DNA of 64,000 nt from positions 18,874,938 through 18,938,937 of the forward strand of contig JAKZAP010000014.1 of NCBI GenBank assembly GCA_023053575.1. Direction: 5' to 3'. Below the pieces are notes generated by a model. That model had not been told where the DNA came from and did not search any database. It worked only from the letters and a program-made list of their open reading frames with translations. This DNA comes from Branchinecta lynchi (lineage: Eukaryota > Arthropoda > Branchiopoda > Anostraca > Branchinectidae). This document shows positions 34,576 through 45,075 of this stretch, in pieces; position 1 is the stretch's first letter; each line of letters begins with the position of its first letter. Position numbers and translations under genes: made by a program.

Positions 34576-35930
34576 AGTTTAAGTCTGTCATTAAGTTCGG
34601 TAGATGATTTTATTTTTTCAAACCTGGGAGCAGAAGAAATTAAATAGGTGGCGTTGGCAATCGGCATAGTCTCTTATTTTGCCCTACGTGGGGAAATATG
34701 AAATAAATGTCATGCACGAATAAGATAGGATAAATGGAATGGTGACCTAGGTCTTCGTTAACAGTGTCAGAGAATGCAGAGAGGAGTTGGTGTGTAGCAC
34801 CATCGGAAGCAGATCTGAGACAAAGCAATTCTCTACGGTTTTCTTTTTTTGTAAATGCTACCTTTTTGTTGGTTAGTCTTCTTATTTCTGTGCATAGGCT
34901 AACAGCTTTTTCGAATTTTTTTTACAACTAATACATCTTTTATATTTTGTCAGAGTTACAGGAGCCGCCAAAACAATTCGTGAATATATTGTCAGGCCTG
35001 TGTTCAAAGGGTCCGTAGGCATATAGATAAAACCTTGTTAAAATAAGGTGTGATACAGCGTGTCGGCGTATATATACTCCTCTTTTCCACAGGACGCGCT
35101 GTAATAAGCTGTATACGGAGAATACACCCAGGTTCTATTTTGGCTTATGCAGAGCCAATAAGATCACTTGCTTGGTTCCACCAGCGAGCCGAGGAAACGC
35201 CAGCATCGCCAGTGTTGCCAAAGGAAGCACTAAAGTTCTACACTGTTTGGAAGTTGAAGTAACAACTTTTCTTCAAAAGAACACGTTTTGTTCTGTTACG
35301 ACTGCTTATTGTAAAGTTCTCGAAAAGCTCGAAAAATTGTTTCAGTGTGGCAACACCGAAACTGCAATAATAAGAACCTTTTACTGTCAAACATCGCTTT
35401 CAAAAATTATCAAAACACAAAACATCGCTTTCAAAAATAATGCACAACAGGACCCAACCAGCGCACGACGTCGTCCACTGCTTCCTGACCGAAGATTGAA
35501 AATTAAGTGTCTTTTTCTGTGTGTTTATGTGTTTTGTTTATTTTCTTCATTTACTCCACCTTTTCAAAATGGCGGGTCATAAATAAATTACTTACTTACT
35601 TACTTCAATTTGAACAAGGGTGTGTACTAAGATGTAAACATCACGGATAGTGCTATGCAGCTTGTTCCAACTTCAACAATGCTTAAGGGTCGCTATTCGG
35701 CTCTTTCAGTTCAGACCAGAACAAAATAACACTAGGAAGTATCGCCAAGACTTGACAGTATTGACACAGACTCGAATAGTAGCGATACTAGCAGCGCTAG
35801 CGATATAACACGTCCCTACTAAAACTCATTCAGTCGTTCACCATCACTGGCTTCATCTCCTTCATCTCCAAAACTTCATCTCCTGAACACAGCAAAAACA
35901 AATTATACAAAATTATAAATTCAGTACAGA
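34576..35930. other. intergenic stretch, unassigned
   Basis: No recognised gene. The longest frame runs 35,172-35,582 (+, 136 codons); it overlaps another frame and has no recognisable motif. It is followed by AAATAAATTACTTACTTACT. A sequence ending in a tetranucleotide tail is compatible with the 3' end of an old retroposon, but no internal homology was found. Confidence 0.5.
35588..35605 (+). repeat. (TTAC) microsatellite
   Basis: Four and a half TTAC tetranucleotides following ATAAATAAA. Confidence 0.9.
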
Positions 35931-36598
35931 GTAAGGCCAGTGGCTATTCGTCTGAGAAAAAAAAGTTTAAATTTGGATTCAGCATGAAGTTTACCCCTAT
36001 ACTTTTGCAAAATTGATCAAAAAAACGAACTCAGCATATCTCCTTACCCCAGTATCAGCCCTCTAATCAACTTCAGATAAAATGTTTGATTTTTAAGAAA
36101 TTTTCAGGTTTTGACCGGATTCCGGAAATTTTCATATACGTAACCCTTACCACTACATCGATCCTCTAATCAACATCAGATAAAACATTCACTTACTTAA
36201 AACATATTTTCCAGTTTCAACCGGATTCCGGGTGAAATTTATGTCCTGGTGTAAAATGACTGTCATACACGGATTCAGCATATCATCTTACCTCTAAATC
36301 AAACCTCAAACCAACTTGAAATAAAACTTGTACTTTTAACATATTTTCTGGTTTTGGCCGGATTCCGGGCGAACTATTTGAACGGTGAGAAAATTATGTT
36401 CATATACGTGTTCAGCATTTCTTCTTAATCCTAAATCGACTATCTCATTAGCTCTTAAAGATATTTTGTCCGCCCCTTAATCTGAACCCACTCCCCACCC
36501 CTAAATGTAGCAAGAATCCTCACACCAAGTTTTTCAGACAGACGGACAACTTTTACGAAGTCATAGGTATCTCTCCACTTACGTTTTGGGATCCCAAA
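35931..36598 (+). mobile_element. modular repeat family F, copy 4
   Basis: Degenerate GTTTTGACCGGATTCCGG, TTTCAACCGGATTCCGGG and GTTTTGGCCGGATTCCGGG units, then ATCGACTATCTCATTAGC, CACACCAAGTTT, AGACAGACGGACAAC and the terminal ACGTTTTGGGATCCCAAAA. It abuts the retrotransposon relic that follows. Confidence 0.7.
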
Positions 36599-37272
36599 AA
36601 CATAATAATCTTATATTCAAAGTACTAGCAAAATCGCAAAATTTCACGTACATCCACAACTCCATGTCCACTTCAGACCTCGACCATTTTGTTACCAACT
36701 ACAGTCTTGAACCGTCTACAATAGTAAACGTAGACAATAACACCGTCTGCAGTGACCATCTAGGCATAAGCTTCTAACTGCCAAACGCAGCGAGGCTCAA
36801 CTTCTCTGGCCGACGTTGGTACATCAAAACATATTTTGGGAAAACCGACCGCCCTCACTACCAAGGAATTGTGGACTCCGTCCTATCCCGAATCTCCGTT
36901 CCATTCCAGCCTCGCCCATGGAGGACGCCCACAAAACCGGACTGCTCTAAATAGTTACACCTCCGAAATCATCCATGCCCTTAACTGTACCGAATCCGGT
37001 GCAGTTCGTCAGTGTCGAGTGCGATTAGTCACGAGAATGCCAGGCTGGGATAGCCCTGCCTTAAAGTGCAAATAAAGAAAAGCCAAGTTCTGGTACCAAG
37101 TCTGGAAAGACTGTGCCACCCTCTCGCCGGGAAAGTTTGCAAGTGTTTCCGTTATTCCAAAAAACCTTACAAAAGTGCTGCCGGCAGTGTCCACGCCAAA
37201 AAATGTTGAAAGGGCGTCTGCTGAGTACAAACCAGACCCTAAGCAACTGTGGAAAATATTGGACAAAGCCGG
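36599..37272 (+). pseudogene. LINE endonuclease C-terminus and linker, broken
   Basis: The first frame reads FTYIHNSMSTSDLDHFV and SDHLGISF (SDH at 36,751-36,759). The pattern of a STS.LDH loop followed by the terminal SDH is that of non-LTR endonucleases, where the last Asp-His pair is catalytic. A stop follows at 36,775. Further on, MPGWDSPALKCK and KAKFWYQVWKD (near 37,035-37,110) match the Gly-Trp and Trp-rich linker found between endonuclease and reverse transcriptase, in another frame. The amino-terminal two thirds of the endonuclease are missing or beyond recognition. Confidence 0.8.
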
Positions 37273-37274
37273 TA

Positions 37275-37654
37275 CACTGTCAGAAGTTTCATAACAGATT
37301 GTGCATAAAACTTTCAAGAATAACACTTTTTCACTTCGAAATAATGTGTTATGACCAATTTTATACTATTTCTTGCCTAGATCTCCAACAACACCTTCAA
37401 TAGGTAAAAATACTACACTGTCAGAAGTTACATAACGACAACAGAAGGATGTGCGGTTTCAACAGATAACGCTTTGGGATGTTGTCTGTTATCTTTCTTT
37501 CGTTACCGTTAGTATTTTTACCGACTGAAGGTGTTGTTGGAGATCTAGGCACGAAATAGTGTAAACTTAATTGGTCATAACACTTTATTTATAAGTGAAA
37601 AGGTGTTTTTCTTGAAAGTGTTATACGCTATCTATTATGAAACTTCTGACAGTG
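37275..37654. mobile_element. short TIR element T, copy 1
   Basis: Starts CACTGTCAGAAGTTTCATAA and ends in its reverse complement; flanked by TA (37,273-37,274 and 37,655-37,656). Almost the whole 380 bp is a foldback: CCAACAACACCTTCA / TGAAGGTGTTGTTGG pair internally. A second, diverged CACTGTCAGAAGTTACATAA lies at 37,419, suggesting a nested or duplicated end. Excision of the element plus one TA rejoins the LINE frame (DKAG + SKETGSF). The CACTG terminus recalls CACTA/EnSpm elements; a TA duplication also fits Tc1/mariner. Confidence 0.85.
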
Positions 37655-37656
37655 TA

Positions 37657-38250
37657 GCAAAGAAACTGGCTCATTTTCGACCATTGTCAATGAAGCCTGG
37701 GCAAACCACTACAAATCAGTAGTTGCCAGCGTGAACACTGAAACCAACAGTGAGTACGAGTGCAAATTACAACAGAGCCTTAGTTCAGTAAGAGACTGTC
37801 GAAGCGGAATCGTAGTCAGTAAGAAGGCACTTGAAAATATAGTCAAAAAGCTCAAGGTAAGCAAAGTCTCAGGCCTAGACAGTATTTCTCTTCGTCATCC
37901 AGCGTTCGGAACCACCTTGTATTTTACCATATTGCCCTTTTACTGCAGATGTGCATTGCCCAAGGCATCGTGCCAAATAACTTTTGTGAGGGTCGGAAAA
38001 CGAATATTCTTAAAAAGGGGAAAGATCCTAGCTCATGTAAACCTTTCAGACCCATAACTCTACTTTCGCTACTTAGCAAATTTTCAAAAAAAGTGATTTT
38101 TCCCGTATATTGTCATGTTCTCCCTTATGGGAGCTAAGCAATTACGATTCTAATCTAATATGGGATGTGGCTACGCCCACCAAGTTTCAAAAGCAATAAT
38201 TAAGAAAAGCCTAGAAACTAGTATACCTGTTACATTTGCAGTGTCAACAT
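37657..38250 (+). pseudogene. LINE reverse transcriptase, N-terminal part, broken
   Basis: Translation gives ALENIVKKLKVSKVSGLDS (near 37,831) and, after a shift, KGKDPSSCKPFRPITLLS (within 37,949-38,100). These are the K..K..G.D.I segment and the N/D..FRPI.LL finger motif (RT blocks 0-2) found in nearly all non-LTR reverse transcriptases. A stop ends the frame at 38,135. Confidence 0.88.
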
Positions 38251-38760
38251 TTCGGCAGCATTCGACTCTGTCCTTCACCCGTAGTCGCTACTTATGCTCC
38301 TGGAAGCTGGGGTTGACCCGATAATAGTTTTAGTCTTAGATGATTGGTACCGTCACACTTTTAGTTTTCTTTGGCAATGAATTTAGTAACGGTCGTCAAA
38401 AAGAACGTCTGTCCTAACCCATTCCACTGCTAAAAGGTGTACGACAAGGATCTCTTCTAAGCCCGGTGATGAACAACTTTCATCCTGGATGGAACAGATC
38501 TTATTTTCATTTCTTACGCGGACGACCACCTCCTGATCAGCAGTACCCTTGATGGCCTACGGTATAATCTAAAATCGATAGTACGGTAAGATCGGTCTCG
38601 ACGTGAACGTGAGTAAAACTGAGTTTATTGTTTTTAATGAAGTTACGCAAGGGCAGCGCGCAATATCAATCGAAAACCGCTTAGTCCGCCAGACGGACTC
38701 TCAGTACCTGGAATAGTCTACAAATCAAATATTCGGTCTATGTGGACAGCGTATAATAGC
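38251..38760 (+). pseudogene. LINE reverse transcriptase catalytic core, broken
   Basis: AAFDSV (38,255-38,272) is RT motif A with its catalytic Asp. LKGVRQGSLLSP (from 38,430) is motif B. YADDHLLISSTLDG (YADD at 38,515-38,526) is motif C with both catalytic Asp residues. IGLDVNVSKTEFIVFN follows (near 38,595-38,640, motif D/E). Order and spacing are normal, but the pieces lie in at least three frames with stops between. All three metal-binding Asp residues survive although the gene is dead. Confidence 0.92.
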
Positions 38761-39072
38761 TGCGTTCGATTTGAGTCCTTCTTGTCTCGGTCCTGTCTTC
38801 TTGTTACTGCCTTGACACGGTTTAAACCTGTTTTATTTACCCTTGTCAGGTGAATGACTCACCGGACAAGCATCACAAATAAAACGCAGTCGAGAAATCT
38901 ACACGACCGAAACTTGCTCCAAGAGCATGTCATCATTCACGGCGTCCTGTCTGACAGAGCACTGACAATTGTTCGCTGACAGGAAAAATAAAACGGCGTT
39001 AAGCGGACAAGGCAGTTAAATAAAACGGCATTTGGCTGACAGGACCGGGACAAGGCTAAATCGAACGCGGCT
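38759..39072. mobile_element. short TIR element inside the LINE
   Basis: Left end GCTGCGTTCGATTTGAGTCC and right end (read inverted) GCCGCGTTCGATTTAGCCTT, extending to about 38 bp of imperfect inverted repeat through TCGGTCCTGTC. The interior holds repeated ATAAAACGGC and GACAGG motifs. The target duplication is unclear (ATA versus TTA). Length about 314 bp; no coding capacity. Confidence 0.75.
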
Positions 39073-39313
39073 TATGTAAAGCGACGCGCGCCGGCTACGG
39101 CCGATCGGTAAAATGTAAGCACAGTGTCAACCGGTTCGTTCTTGCCCGTCTATTTAATGCATTAATTATACCTTACGTACTTCATGCTTCGCCATGTGAA
39201 GAATAGTTAAAATAAGAGACCAAAGGAAAATGCGCACCAAGTACTACAAGCACGCAAAATTTGTGCTTACCCTCCCTCTCCGAAGTTCAAACACAGAGCT
39301 ATCAGCAAAATAT
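39073..39313 (+). pseudogene. LINE C-terminal fragment
   Basis: NRFVLARLFNALIIPYVLHA (near 39,130-39,195) resembles the LFN.LI.P..LY segment that follows the thumb in many non-LTR polymerases. The remainder up to the insertion at 39,314 and from 39,851 to about 39,960 continues as weak sequence (KNYIKFKQVLE) of the same element. Confidence 0.7.
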
Positions 39314-39850
39314 GGGATCGACTAAAACCAGGAAGGGAAGGGAACGCGAGAAAAGCAGGAAGGGCATCCTAAAACCAGGAAGGGCATACTAAAACGAGGA
39401 AGGGCATTCTAAAACGAGGAAGGCTTTCGCCAGAATTCGCCACACCGTTCCCTTCCTCTATTTAGTATTATTTGAGGGGTCGGCAACTTTTCAAATTCAA
39501 AGTTCACCATCCCTTCCTCGTTTTAGTAAGCCCTTCCTGGTTAGTCGCCTACCGTCAGAACGAGAAATGAAAAGGTGAATTACAATTTTTGTAGTTGCCG
39601 ACCACTCACTGAACTTAATGCCTACCCATGTCAGGATACTAAAACGAGGAAGGGATGGTGAACTTTGAATTTGAGAAGTTGCTGACCCCTCAAATAATAC
39701 TAAATAGAGGAAGGGAACAGTGCTGCGAATTCTGGCGACAGCCTTCCTGGTTTTAGGATGCCCTTCCTCGTTTTAGTACGCCCTTCCTGGTTTTAGTATG
39801 CCTTCCTGCTTTTCTCGCGTTCCCTTCCCTTCCTGGTTTTAGTCGATCCC
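39314..39850. mobile_element. palindromic element M, copy 1, 9-bp target duplication
   Basis: Ends GGGATCGACTAAAACCAGG / GGTTTTAGTCGATCCC. The element is a near-complete 537-bp inverted repeat whose arms contain iterated CTAAAAC(C/G)AGGAAGG. GCAAAATAT at 39,305-39,313 is exactly repeated at 39,851-39,859. Long inverted repeats with a 9-bp duplication fit a Mutator-like MITE. Each arm also carries TGAGGGGTCGGCAAC, which resembles a hAT end. Confidence 0.93.
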
Positions 39851-39960
39851 GCAAAATATGAAATAATAGACCCCAACGAAAAAATTACATAAAATTTAAA
39901 CAAGTTCTTGAGCGAGAGCTTTAAATGCTTGCGCAAACCATATACTAACTCAATTCGTGG

Positions 39961-40703
39961 TATAGATTTTAGTTTAATGTTTAGTGCGTGTATTTATTTT
40001 CTTTAATTTCTTTTCTTCTTTTTTTTTTCTTTTTCTTTAGGTACTCCGCTTTTTCCTTTTTGTAAGCGGGCAAAAACAAATACATATATTTATATATACT
40101 TGAATCGTCTCCTCATCAAAAGATTAAACCATTTGTATAAACTTCTGAAAATTCTCAGTAATTACATCACCAGATCATTAACATTCATGTAAGATCATTA
40201 AAACTTCTTGATGAGATCATTAACGTTCCCTAGCAAAGCTCGAGGTTTTGAACCGCAAAAACGTATTCCCTTTCTACTAATTAAATATCACCAGACATCC
40301 CGTCGCCCCGGTGTTACGCCTGCGACAAGTCAAGAGTGTAGAACTCACCGGGATCTGAAGGTAAAGCCGAAAAACAAAACATAATAAAGTTCATTACTTG
40401 TAACGACTTGGCATTTTCCCCTTGTTTACTTTACTAAAAAAAAAAAAATTTTTGCGACACTGCATGACAACAGTGGGAGATGTAGCCAAAGCCAAACGTG
40501 GACTTCTTACTCCTGATGCAGCTTCATAAATACACACATTCCGTTATGATTAACGGTCAGGGCAAGACACAGATTTCCGGCATTAGTATTCTCAAAATAG
40601 CAGCTACTTTCGAGGAAGAAATATATTGAAAATAGAAGAAAGCAATCAAAATAGCCTATTCGTAAAGATGAAGTTTTTAAAGGTTCATATCCAAAATTCA
40701 TAA
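39961..40703. other. intergenic stretch, nothing recognised
   Basis: Contains a T-rich tract (40,010-40,050), three AGATCATTAA motifs (40,162-40,215) and an A run (40,435-40,450). No gene motif. Confidence 0.55.
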
Positions 40704-42331
40704 GAAGAGCTATGAGCTCATATGACACCTGTTGCGAGTACAGTTGGTACGAGAATGTAAACTGAAGCGCCAAAAAAACAATATCCAGCCTAAGTTACGA
40801 AATACTTGACTAAAAATAGTTTTCACGTTAAAGACACGCTTATTCAGAAACAAAGAAGAAACAAAACAGGTTTACCAGTGCATTACAAACAAAAATCCAG
40901 ATTGTTACTGGATTTTTTGAGCGTCTAGAGCGTCTTTTTGCGATCCCAATGAAAAGTAAAGAACAGCTATGAAATCACTACTCTGTCCATCGAAAAAAGT
41001 GACAAAATAGTGCCCATCGAAAACAAAGTAGATTTATTCCGAACCCGCCGTCGAAAGACGCAAAATGTGCCTAGAAATGGGATATCTACAGCATCCGCTC
41101 ACAACCTATCAAGTTTCACTCGAATCCGAGCTCAATGAGCTCTCGGGAAAATCCTCTCGGGAGCCGAACATGGATGATCTAGGCCAAAGTATCTTTATAG
41201 CTTTCAAGTTTAACCCCAAGTACTTCACTCGTTTGATGCCTAGGCGTGCGGGAAATTTCCCGGAATCCTCCCTCCAACACCGTCCGATTCAGGTCCACAA
41301 TTGCATCAGAACTTTTATTTCAATCACTTCAATGTTTTGACCACTAGGCGTGCCACAATATGTCCTGAACCCTCCCTCCAACTCCCCCAGGGTGGCCGAT
41401 CAGGATCCAGTGGACGGACGTCTAGGGTATCATCTCTTACCGCTCAGCAAGTTTCACCAGAATCAGATCACCCGTCTGCAAATTATGTTTGCAAAAAGTT
41501 CGTGGATTCTCCATCTCTCCGTTCTTGTCAATTACCAAGTTCCATCCGACGCCTGTCGCCCGTTCGTAAGTTATGCGAGACAGAAGCTTCCAGATTCCAT
41601 ATACTCCAATCCCCTCCTCTACATGATGGCAGGAACGGGTAAGGAACTATGTCCAAACTTGAAATGAACATTTGACACACTTGCACAAACTTCAAGTTTC
41701 ATTTAGATCCGATCACCCGTTCGAAACTTATGCGTCCCACAAAATTCTGGATTCCAAAATTCCCCCCCCCCCCGAATGTCGGATCCAGGAAGTGAGTCGG
41801 GTCACGTGGTACCTGCCAACTTTCATCTTGCCACCGCATCTTGAAGTACCTTAACTTGGAATCAACGGAATTCCAGCCTCCAATCCTCCCTTGTTCTCGG
41901 ATCCGATCCGGTTCTGCCAATGATATGTCTAGGTCTTTTACTTGTTCTTCCAACCAAAACTCATTTCGCTCTAAGCGTGTCACAAGATATCCGCCCAATC
42001 CCACACAACTCCCCCCTCAATCAACAGATCCGGTCCGGACTTGAACTCGGACATCTGAGACACGAGGTCTTGAAAAGTATGAAGTTTCATTGAGGTCCGA
42101 TGCACAACGATGAACATATCTCATGTTTCCAGATTCTCCTTATCTCCACTCCCCCACGATGGTCGAATCGCAGAGTGACTCATTTCCAAGTGCATTTGGT
42201 CGGGGTCCTTTATACGTGTGCCAAGTCCTAGCTTATGAACTTCCCGAACTAGCAAAACCCGGACAGACCGACGGACGGACAGAAACTACGATCGGTATAT
42301 GGCACTTGGCTTAAGGACATGTGCCATAAAA
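40704..42331 (+). mobile_element. modular repeat family E, copy 4
   Basis: 5' signature AAGAGCTATGAGCTCATATG. The first roughly 350 bp are family-specific or unrelated; modules follow from about 41,060 with AAGTTTCACTCGAATCCGA, AATCAGATCACCCG and GATCCGATCACCCGTTCGAA. It ends in GACAGACCGACGGACGGACA, CGATCGGTATATGGCACTTG and the matching GTGCCATAAAA hairpin arm (42,320-42,331). Confidence 0.7.
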
Positions 42332-43920
42332 CAGGCCATTACTAATAACTCACTGATGATTCCTAACGCTCATGGTAGGAACTTGAAAATTCCGGTTTCA
42401 CGGAACGGCAGAAAAAAGAGGAAAGCAACGAGAGACTAGGAGGTATTCCGCACTTACTTTTCTCGAAGAGGCGTGTATTCCAGATCCTATTATCTATGGT
42501 CAGTTGTATTATGATAATGGTCAAAAAGTAAGTTAGCGGTGAATATGACTTCATATGAACCACGAGAGAGGCTGATGAAAAAGTCATAAGTACCTCCAGA
42601 GAGGTTGATTAAGCAAAAACATCCTATGATCTTAAGTAATACCATACTATGAATTAATTAATATCAACCTTTAATTTTTTGTGACGATTACCATCCCATT
42701 AAAAACTGTATAGCCTGCGTAGTTGTATGATAATTGTACGAAAAGGTTGCATGTATTGATAGGTAATAGTAAAGAATACTTTCATTTAATGTGCCTCAGA
42801 CTGGGCAAATCTTAAGCAGTAGTATCCAGTAGCATCGGGTCATGCTATAGTAGCATCCAGTCATTCTAATAGTAGCATGCAATAGAATTCAGTACCTCGG
42901 TAGCCTTGACATAGAAGCATGTAGTAGCATCAGTTCGTACTGCATGCTACTTTTTCGTACAACTTCATACTGCTATTTTGAGTTTGAGTTTTTATCAGGA
43001 TATAATATAACGTGTAATGGTTAATCGTCAATTATTAATGGTTTTGTCCGAAAAAAGTTGTAAGTTATCAGGCCTCAATCTCGTTTAATATCGGAATCAC
43101 AAGCTCGATGGCCATTCACAAATATTAAAGTTTGACTGAAAAGCCAACTTATTTACATGTCTTTTAGCTGAGTCCACTGAATTATTTGGATTCTTCGAAG
43201 GGATTTTTTTTTATTTTCCACTATCTGCTCCAGTTATGACGTTCAGAATATATATGGCCGCCTCCACAACGAAAATTCTACTAGGTCGCGGGAAATTTTA
43301 ATCTCAACACAAACGCGGCTTTTCAGTGGACATTGGTGAGATTGGTGATGATTGCTTAGTGCCTTTCTCGTAAGGAATACAACAAAAATACAAGCGCATA
43401 GAGGTACCTCAAATCACACGGAAATTCCACTATTTGAAAATCGACTATTCGTGAATAGCGGAAGAAAGTAACGCATTTTTCAGCATGTCTTCAAGCCAAT
43501 TTAAGCGGATAAGTGATGGTTATCTAGATTGTCAGAAAGTGTGATTCATTGGTATAGGCAGCTGGAGTTCTGAGCCAAGATATGTCTTGTTCCATGAAAA
43601 GAACTCGAATAAAGGCATCTGTACGGAGCAAGGAAGAACTAACTTCTTGTTTCAGGGCAAACTGTAGGTGGACTATACCAGAAAAAAATAGTAAAAAAAT
43701 ACGGGAAATCAAATAATAAAAAAAACACCTGTTTTAAACAGCCAGTTCTGTTTTTTTGTTTCGCCTGTTTAACAGTTGTTTCTGTTTTCGAAGTCATCAT
43801 TTCTGTTAAAACAGAACAGGACCTCTTTTCAAGTTTCATGTTTTCTTTCTGTTTCTGTTCTTATATGACCCGTTTCTGCCTGTTCCTGCTTCAATGAAAA
43901 AAAAAAGAACAGTGACAATG
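42332..43920. other. intergenic stretch, nothing recognised
   Basis: No gene motif. Degenerate AGTAGCAT repeats occupy about 42,818-42,965. The segment near 43,090-43,120 (ATCACAAGCTCGATGGCCATT) recurs at 45,619-45,640. Confidence 0.5.
42818..42965 (+). repeat. degenerate AGTAGCAT repeats
   Basis: About eight irregular occurrences of (A/T)GTAGCAT or its variants (AGTAGCATCCAGT, AGTAGCATGCAAT, TGTAGTAGCATCAGT, TGCATGCTAC). Old short-period repeat, no fixed spacing. Confidence 0.5.
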
Positions 43921-43921
43921 C

Positions 43922-44850
43922 CTAGTCACGATGTCTACGATTGAAAAGGATAAAGTTCAACTGGGTGCAAAGTCAATTCAGTCCCTACTTCAGATTTTCT
44001 GTTGTTTTGTTTTACTTGTGAGCAGAAATCGACTGTTAGACCATAATCCTTTTCAGCGATGAGGGGCTTGTAACTTTTGCTAGTTGATGTGCCTATTAAT
44101 CGTATTATTTGCTTCTGGTGTTTTTGAAGTGAAAAAAATTTAGTACTATGTCTATCACGGGGAAATGGACTTGTAAGTAGGAATCGGTTGCTAGAAGGGG
44201 TTCATAAGGGGCTAGAAACTAGTGCAAATTGGTGCACATTTTATTTGATCTCTATAAATCTGAGGGTAAGATAGTTAGTCTCCATGGTCTATCACTGTAA
44301 CTAGAATTAAGTCTTTGAGGGGCTGACAACTTTAGTGGTAGGGTACACACTCAAACAATGAATAGGCGGAACCCAACTGTGAGACAAGTTAGGGACTTGT
44401 AACTAACAGTCGGCGATTACTCCATAATCATCTTAGGCGATGAGGGGCTTCCAACTTTTCCTAGTAGGTGTACCTATTTTGTTTCTGTTGTTTTTTATGA
44501 TAAGAAAAGTTTGGTTCATGTCGTCATTCAAGAATCGGTTGCTAAAGCATTTAGCAACCGATCATTTTCATAAAATGCTAGAATGGTCTATGGTGATGGT
44601 CTTTCACTGTGACCTAGAATTAAGAGTTAACACAAACGGATACAAATGATAATGTAAACAACGATAAGTTTCGCAATAATTAGTAGTGACATCTACATTA
44701 TTTTGAACTAAAAAGCTATAGATAGCTTTATAATATCAACTAGGTTATATAAGATAATGTTCCAAGTTTCAGCAAGTCACGATATTTACGATTGAAAAGG
44801 ATATAGTTCAACTGGCTGCAAAGTCAACTCAGTCCCTACTTCTGATATTC
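43922..44850 (+). repeat. diverged segmental repeats
   Basis: TACGATTGAAAAGGATA and GCAAAGTCAA.TCAGTCCC at 43,935-44,000 recur at 44,786-44,840. GCGATGAGGGGCTT.. AACTTTT.CTAGT at 44,055-44,095 recurs at 44,437-44,470. The region looks like two rounds of duplication of an unknown non-coding segment. Confidence 0.6.
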
Positions 44851-44995
44851 TGTTTTTTTTTTTTTTCAAGATAACCATTTTACATAATCACCATGTGAAG
44901 AAAGATGTTCTTCACGGACTGGTACATACCATTTTGAGAACCTCCATGGGTTGACAAATTCAGCATTTAACTGTTAGTGAAGAAACAAAACCAAA

Positions 44996-45075
44996 GTGTT
45001 GCTCTCGCAACACTCCAGTCGGCGAAGCCGAACAAAGGTTGCTGCAACAATTCGGCGTTGCCCACGCAACGTAGG
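44996..45075. repeat. cluster of GTTGC hairpins
   Basis: GTGTTGCTCTCGCAACAC (44,996-45,013) is a perfect 18-base palindrome-like hairpin identical to 20,455-20,472. It is followed by GGTTGCTGCAAC and CGTTGCCCACGCAACG, so three hairpins of related sequence lie within 80 bp. Function unknown. Confidence 0.7.

Larger units (their letters stand above)
36599..39960 (+). mobile_element. non-LTR retrotransposon relic (endonuclease plus reverse transcriptase)
   Basis: Decayed LINE in the plus orientation, with pieces of apurinic-type endonuclease, linker, reverse transcriptase and C-terminal region in the right order. The reading frame is broken by stops and shifts throughout. Three later elements pierce it at 37,275-37,654, 38,759-39,072 and 39,314-39,850. 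Removing the first restores an open peptide across the joint. No 5' UTR or 3' tail was identified. The clade was not resolved by eye. Confidence 0.88.

Noticed and set aside
35172..35582. 136-codon open frame as a host gene
   Set aside because: No recognisable motif, overlaps another frame, and ends near a tetranucleotide tail; support is too weak to call a gene.
38759..39072. Clear target-site duplication for the MITE within the LINE
   Set aside because: The flanks read ATA and TTA, which do not match exactly, so I could not fix the duplication or class.
40507..40773. 88-codon minus-strand frame
   Set aside because: It overlaps the 5' end of family E copy 4, and its hydrophobic composition reflects AT-rich DNA; nothing conserved is visible.
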